Assembly (NCBI GenBank): GCA_963851045.1
Contig: CAWKNC010000001.1
Coordinates: 620,001-684,000 of the forward strand
DNA: 64,000 nucleotides
From: WHSW01 sp963851045
Lineage (GTDB): Bacteria; Actinomycetota; Thermoleophilia; Solirubrobacterales; 70-9
Direction of reading: 5' to 3'
Position 1 is the first letter of the stretch. The number at the start of each line of letters is the position of its first letter. Of this stretch, positions 60,213 to 64,000 are shown one piece after another. The position numbers and the translations under genes were made by a program. The notes under the pieces were generated by a model. It had not been told where the DNA came from. It was given only the letters and a program-made list of their open reading frames with translations, and did no database searches.

Positions 60213-61610
60213 ATGGTCGAGCACCACGACGCCGAGGGATACTGGCTGCGCGAGGCCGCCGAGCCCCCGCTCGAGCCCCCGCTCGAGCGGGAAATCGAGG
60301 CAGACGTCGTCATCGTCGGCGGCGGCTACACCGGGCTCTGGACGGCATGGCACCTAAGCAGGCTTGATCCGGCAACTCGCGTCGTGATCCTGGAGGCCCG
60401 CCGCTGTGGTCACGGCCCGAGTGGGCGCAACGGCGGCTTTGTCAACGGCCTCTGGTTCAGTCTCCCGAAGCTGCGCCAGCGTTTCGGCGACGAGCGAGCG
60501 ATCGCAACCGCGAGGGCAGCGCAGGCCTCGGTTGATGCGATCGGTGAGTTCTGCAGCGAGCAGGGCGTCGATGCCTGGTATCGCCAGGCGGGTTACATGC
60601 AGGCGTCGACGGCGCCGGCCTGGGACGGTGCCTGGCACGCGGTGGCATCGGCATGCGCGGAGCTCGGCGAGCCGGAGGCCTGTCGCCCTCTGTCGCGCGC
60701 CGAGGTAACGGCGCGGTGCGCGTCACCACTGTTTCGCGAGGGCGCCCTTTTTCCCGGCGCCGCGACCGTACAGCCCGCTCGCCTCGCGCTCGGTCTCGCC
60801 GCGGCCGTGAAGGCTCGCGGCGTGCGGGTGTTCGAGGCCAGCGCGGTGACGGATGTGCGACGGCGAGACGGGGTGGTTGTCGCCGATACGGCCAGCGGAC
60901 GGGTGCGGGCCGGCTGTGCGGTCCTGGCGAGCGGCGGCTCCCTCGCCCGCTTCCGCCACACGCGACACCGCCTTACGCTCACCTCCAGCCACATGGTCAT
61001 CACCGAGCCCGTCCCGGATTTGCTCACCGAGCTCAACTGGACGGGTGGCGAGAGCGTCACCGATTCGCGGGCGATGATCCACTACTTCCGCACGACTCCC
61101 GACGGGCGCATCGCGTTCGGCTGGGGCGGCGGGAAGGTCGTCTACGGCTCGCGTACAAGTGGTCGCGCCGAAGTCGACGCCGATTTGACCTCGCAGATCG
61201 AGGGCCATCTGCGGCGATTCTTCCCGGCACTCGAGAGACGACGGATCGACCACGCCTGGGGGGGACCGATCGACGTCTCCCCAAGCCATCTCCCAGTCGT
61301 CACCGAGGTCGAACCGGGAATCTGGGCAGGCTTCGGATACACCGGCCACGGCGTCGGCCCGACCCATCTCGTCGGGCGGTCGCTCGCCTCGCTGGTTTCT
61401 GGCCGCGACGACGAGGCAGCCGGGCTCCCCATCGTCGGCTCGCCGGTGGTCCGCGTTCCCCCTGAGCCCTTTCGCTTCCTCGGCGGCACCGTGATCCGCC
61501 GCGCGATCCTCACCAAGGAAACGCGCCAGGAGCAGGACCGTCGCCCCGGCCCGGTGACTCGAGCGCTGGCCGCGATTCCCGAAAAGCTCGGAATCCACGT
61601 AAGCCGTTGA
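60213..61610 (+). CDS. DAO-type FAD-dependent oxidoreductase (PuuB-like)
   Basis: 465 residues from ATG 60213. VVIVGGGYTGLWTAWHLSR begins the FAD Rossmann fold and ends with a Glu (VILEARRCGHGPSGRNGGFVNG); the SGRNGGF segment is typical of gamma-glutamylputrescine oxidase and related amine oxidases. C-terminal GFGYTGHGVGPTHLVGRSLA closes the FAD site. Probably oxidises a secondary amine or amino acid derivative. 17 bp after ppk1 but functionally unrelated. Confidence 0.87.
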   Translation: MVEHHDAEGYWLREAAEPPLEPPLEREIEADVVIVGGGYTGLWTAWHLSRLDPATRVVILEARRCGHGPSGRNGGFVNGLWFSLPKLRQRFGDERAIATARAAQASVDAIGEFCSEQGVDAWYRQAGYMQASTAPAWDGAWHAVASACAELGEPEACRPLSRAEVTARCASPLFREGALFPGAATVQPARLALGLAAAVKARGVRVFEASAVTDVRRRDGVVVADTASGRVRAGCAVLASGGSLARFRHTRHRLTLTSSHMVITEPVPDLLTELNWTGGESVTDSRAMIHYFRTTPDGRIAFGWGGGKVVYGSRTSGRAEVDADLTSQIEGHLRRFFPALERRRIDHAWGGPIDVSPSHLPVVTEVEPGIWAGFGYTGHGVGPTHLVGRSLASLVSGRDDEAAGLPIVGSPVVRVPPEPFRFLGGTVIRRAILTKETRQEQDRRPGPVTRALAAIPEKLGIHVSR

Positions 61611-61662
61611 GGGTGGTGGCCACGCCGGCTTCGACCGCCGGGAGCCGACCTACGATGGATCA

Positions 61663-62742
61663 GTGTCCGTGAAGCGAACGATCGCCCACCTCGACATGGA
61701 CTCGTTCTACGTCGCGATCGAGTTGCTGCGCCATCCGGAGCTCGTTGGCAAGCCGGTGATCGTCGCCGGGAGCGGGCCGCGCGCGGTCGTGACCACGGCG
61801 AGCTATGAGGCACGCCCGTATGGAGTCGGCTCGGCGATGCCGGTGGCCCATGCGAAGCGCCGGTGTCCCGACCTGATCCACCTGCCGGTCGACCACGCGC
61901 ACTATCGCGAGCGTTCGCGTGAGGTGATGGCGCTGGTCGACGAGCTCGGCGTCCCCACCCAGCCGGCTTCACTCGACGAGGTCTACGTGGACCTCTCCTC
62001 GCTGCCGGATCCGGTTTCGCAGATGAGCACGCTCGTGCGCAGGATTCGAAATGAGCTCAACCTGAATGCATCGGTTGGAATGGGGCCAAATCGCCTGGTC
62101 GCCAAGGTCGCCTCAGATGCCGAGAAGCCGCGCGGCTTCGTCGTCTTGACCCGCGAGCAGGCGGCAAGGCGCTTCGCGCCCGAGCCTGCGCGCCTGATTC
62201 CCGGGATCGGGCCCAAGACCGCCGAGCGACTCGAGGCACTCGGCGTGAGGACGATCGGCGACCTGCAGGCGTATCCCCCAAACGAGCTGATCAGCAGGTT
62301 CGGTCAAAGCCACGGCCGCGGCCTGCACGAGCGTGCCCACTTTCGAGACGACTCGCCCGTGGCCCGCGGCGAGCTGAAGTCGCGCTCGATCGAGACCACC
62401 TTCGACTACGACATCGCCGAGCTCGCTCGGCTCGAGGAGGTGCTCACGGAGCAGTCGAAGCGCCTCGGGGCCGAGCTGCGCGAGCGCAGCCTGCGCGGCC
62501 GGACGATCGGGATCAAGGTGCGCCTCGACGATTGGACAACGGTCACGCGCGTGCACACGATCGAGGCGGCCACCAACGACGGCGAGCTGATCGCCTCCAC
62601 GGCGCTGTCCCTGCTGCGCGCGTACGCGCCGCCGCGCCCGGTGCGGCTGATCGGGGTGAAGGTGGCAGCGTTCGCGGACGAGGCGGAGCCGGCGGCACAC
62701 GGCTGCGAGCCGGAGCCTCTCACTCTGTTGCCGGCCGCCTAG
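61663..62742 (+). CDS. dinB: Y-family DNA polymerase IV
   Basis: 359 residues from GTG. Catalytic blocks HLDMDSFYVAIE (first metal Asp) and PASLDEVYVDLSS (Asp-Glu pair), KVASDAEKPRGFVVL, the helix-hairpin-helix IPGIGPKTAERLEALGV, and a C-terminal little-finger domain. Length matches DinB. Performs error-prone translesion synthesis. No LexA-like box was recognised in the 52-bp gap upstream. Confidence 0.95.
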   Translation: MSVKRTIAHLDMDSFYVAIELLRHPELVGKPVIVAGSGPRAVVTTASYEARPYGVGSAMPVAHAKRRCPDLIHLPVDHAHYRERSREVMALVDELGVPTQPASLDEVYVDLSSLPDPVSQMSTLVRRIRNELNLNASVGMGPNRLVAKVASDAEKPRGFVVLTREQAARRFAPEPARLIPGIGPKTAERLEALGVRTIGDLQAYPPNELISRFGQSHGRGLHERAHFRDDSPVARGELKSRSIETTFDYDIAELARLEEVLTEQSKRLGAELRERSLRGRTIGIKVRLDDWTTVTRVHTIEAATNDGELIASTALSLLRAYAPPRPVRLIGVKVAAFADEAEPAAHGCEPEPLTLLPAA

Positions 62743-62757
62743 TCGTGCCGGTTCGCG

Positions 62758-63696
62758 TCAGGACGAGGCGTCGTCGCGTATCGGGTCGGACTCGCCGGCA
62801 TGCTCGGCCTCGAGCTGCGCCGCTACTGCAAGGCCCAAAAACAGTGCGATCGCGCTGAGAAACGCCCAAAGCATCAGCCCGATGAAGCCGGCCAGGGGCC
62901 CGTACGTTTGCCCGAACCCGTCGCTCGCACCGATGTAGACGGCGAGCAAGCCGGTGAACGTGAACCAGAGCCCCACCGCCACTGAGGAGCCGAGGACCAG
63001 CCAGGAGAACTGCGGTTGGTGGCGATGTGGGGAGACCATGAAGAGCACCGCAACCGCGCTGGCGACGAGCGCGGCTCCGAGCGGCCAGCGGCCGATCGAC
63101 CAGGCTGTCTGAGCAACGTCGGTCCAGTCCTTCGCCGAGCCGAGAGAGTCGCCGATTGCAGATCCGAATACGACCAGCACGAAGGCCGCGACCGTAGCCG
63201 CGCCGGCGGTGAGCCCGAGCCCGGTAGCGACGAGGTACTTGCGCACCGTGGGCCGGTCACGCTCGACGCCATAGATGCGATTCGAGCCCCGCTCGATCTG
63301 CCCCATCGCGCCGGCGGCAGCGACAATCGCAGCCAACAGGCCGAGTACCAGGGCTGCGTCGCCAGCGTTAGCTTCGCTGCCCTGCTTGAAGGCCTGGGTC
63401 AGGATCTGGCCGGCCGGGCCGGGAGCGATGTCCTCCGCCGTCTCGGTGAGCACGGTCGTGAAGGTCTGCTGGTCAAGGACCCGAGCAAAGCCGACGACGG
63501 CGATCACCGCGGGCAGCAGCGTGAGGATGAACTGAAAGCCGAGCGCCCGGGAGTGGCTGAAGCCGTCGGCGTAACGAAAACGGACGAAGGACCGCTGCAG
63601 CAGCTTGGCGAGCCCCACGTTGCGCAGCGTCTCGATCGCGTCCTCCCCCTCGAGATCGAGATCGCGCGTAACCGGGACGGTGGCGGCCGTACTCAC
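62758..63696 (-). CDS. YihY/BrkB-family inner membrane protein
   Basis: 312 residues from GTG at 63696. Six helices with the family block FVRFRYADGFSHSRALGFQFILTLLPAVIAVVGF near the N-terminus (key Ser, Pro), IYGVERDRPTVRKYL, and YGPLAGFIGLMLWAFLSAIALFLGLAVAAQLEAE at the end. Once called a ribonuclease BN, which is not supported; function is unknown. Ends with an acidic tail. Convergent with dinB. Confidence 0.9.
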   Translation of the reverse strand: MSTAATVPVTRDLDLEGEDAIETLRNVGLAKLLQRSFVRFRYADGFSHSRALGFQFILTLLPAVIAVVGFARVLDQQTFTTVLTETAEDIAPGPAGQILTQAFKQGSEANAGDAALVLGLLAAIVAAAGAMGQIERGSNRIYGVERDRPTVRKYLVATGLGLTAGAATVAAFVLVVFGSAIGDSLGSAKDWTDVAQTAWSIGRWPLGAALVASAVAVLFMVSPHRHQPQFSWLVLGSSVAVGLWFTFTGLLAVYIGASDGFGQTYGPLAGFIGLMLWAFLSAIALFLGLAVAAQLEAEHAGESDPIRDDASS

Positions 63697-63723
63697 CCGC
63701 GCATGATCACATCGGGGTGCAAG

Positions 63724-63921
63724 TTAGGCCAGCGCGAACAGGGCGCCGTATGCAATCGCGCCGGCGAAGGAGCAGGCGCCGACGATCATCGCCGAGCGCT
63801 CGTCGCCGCGCGAGAAGAACACGAAGGCGCCGATCAACCCGGCGAAGGGCAGCAGAAAACCGCCGATGCTTGCGGCAACTACCTGATTTCTGTACTTGCG
63901 CGGGTCGACGTCGTCGTTCAC
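63724..63921 (-). CDS. Small membrane protein, unrecognised
   Basis: 65 residues from GTG 63921. Two helices: QVVAASIGGFLLPFAGLIGAFVFF and MIVGACSFAGAIAYGALFALA (key parts), joined by a charged loop SRGDERS. N-terminus is polar (NDDVDPRKYRNQ). The frame stays open upstream to the window edge with a protein-like sequence, so this may instead be the C-terminal end of a longer gene entering from the right. No family recognised. Confidence 0.6.
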   Translation of the reverse strand: MNDDVDPRKYRNQVVAASIGGFLLPFAGLIGAFVFFSRGDERSAMIVGACSFAGAIAYGALFALA

Positions 63922-64000
63922 GCGCCGCAGTCTGCCAGTGAGGCGGTCCTTGAGTGTCGCCGCCCATTCGGGGATGATGGCGCTCCCCTGCGAGAAAGAG

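Noticed and set aside
62758..63696. Ribonuclease BN
   Set aside because: The old name of the YihY/BrkB family; the protein is a multi-helix membrane protein with no nuclease motif.

Overview
The window is 64 kb of GC-rich, gene-dense bacterial chromosome. Many genes start with GTG, and ATGA, GTGA and TGATG overlaps are frequent. Several traits point to a high-GC actinobacterium: an Rpf-type muralytic domain, an F420-type luciferase-like oxidoreductase, Tat-exported proteins, an MpaB/DUF2236 oxygenase and two-gene transketolase. The look of the proteins suggests Thermoleophilia/Solirubrobacterales; that placement is inference from family resemblance, not a computed phylogeny. There is no prophage, insertion sequence, CRISPR array, rRNA or tRNA. 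The only RNA gene is tmRNA. No intergenic gap exceeds about 260 bp apart from the tmRNA locus itself.

Layout. 1-4.3 kb: the 5' end of mutM runs off the left edge. Divergent from it lies nadA, followed by a compact cassette that resembles part of the methylamine-dehydrogenase maturation system: a fused MauE/thioredoxin protein, a Tat-exported MauA-like protein and a CcdA-like membrane protein whose reading frame is broken. 4.3-8.3 kb: a MacB/FtsX-type ABC exporter and a lipoprotein on the minus strand. 8.3-10.3 kb: transketolase as two subunits. 10.5-20.9 kb: ftsE-ftsX-S41 protease-RNB exoribonuclease-smpB, then a large coiled-coil/HhH protein, a flavin disulfide oxidoreductase and an M50 protease, closed by tmRNA (ssrA). 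SmpB, the exoribonuclease and tmRNA together make a trans-translation neighbourhood.

21-44.5 kb is mixed metabolism: an amine oxidase, a PEP-mutase-like lyase, an M20 peptidase, an MpaB-like oxygenase, a polar amino acid ABC importer, SDR and phytoene-desaturase-like oxidoreductases, DUF445, MFS and APC transporters, an SGNH protein, a cupin, an F420-type enzyme, an MBL hydrolase, an acyl-CoA-dehydrogenase-like flavoprotein, a phosphoesterase and a lipoate-ligase-like protein. An rpf-like gene here sits behind a perfect CRP-type palindrome.

44.5-60.2 kb is phosphate and polyphosphate territory: uppP, an OmpR/PhoB-like regulator lacking the phospho-acceptor Asp, a secreted protein of two seven-bladed propellers, pstSCAB-phoU, ppx, a CHAD protein split into two genes, an M1 peptidase and ppk1. 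The window ends with a DadA/PuuB-like oxidase, DNA polymerase IV, a YihY/BrkB membrane protein and a small membrane protein.

The best candidates for undescribed biology are the MauE-MauA-CcdA-like cassette (the MauA-like protein has lost one of the two tryptophans needed for the TTQ cofactor), the split CHAD pair inside the polyphosphate cluster, and the double-propeller protein next to an Asp-less regulator upstream of pst.
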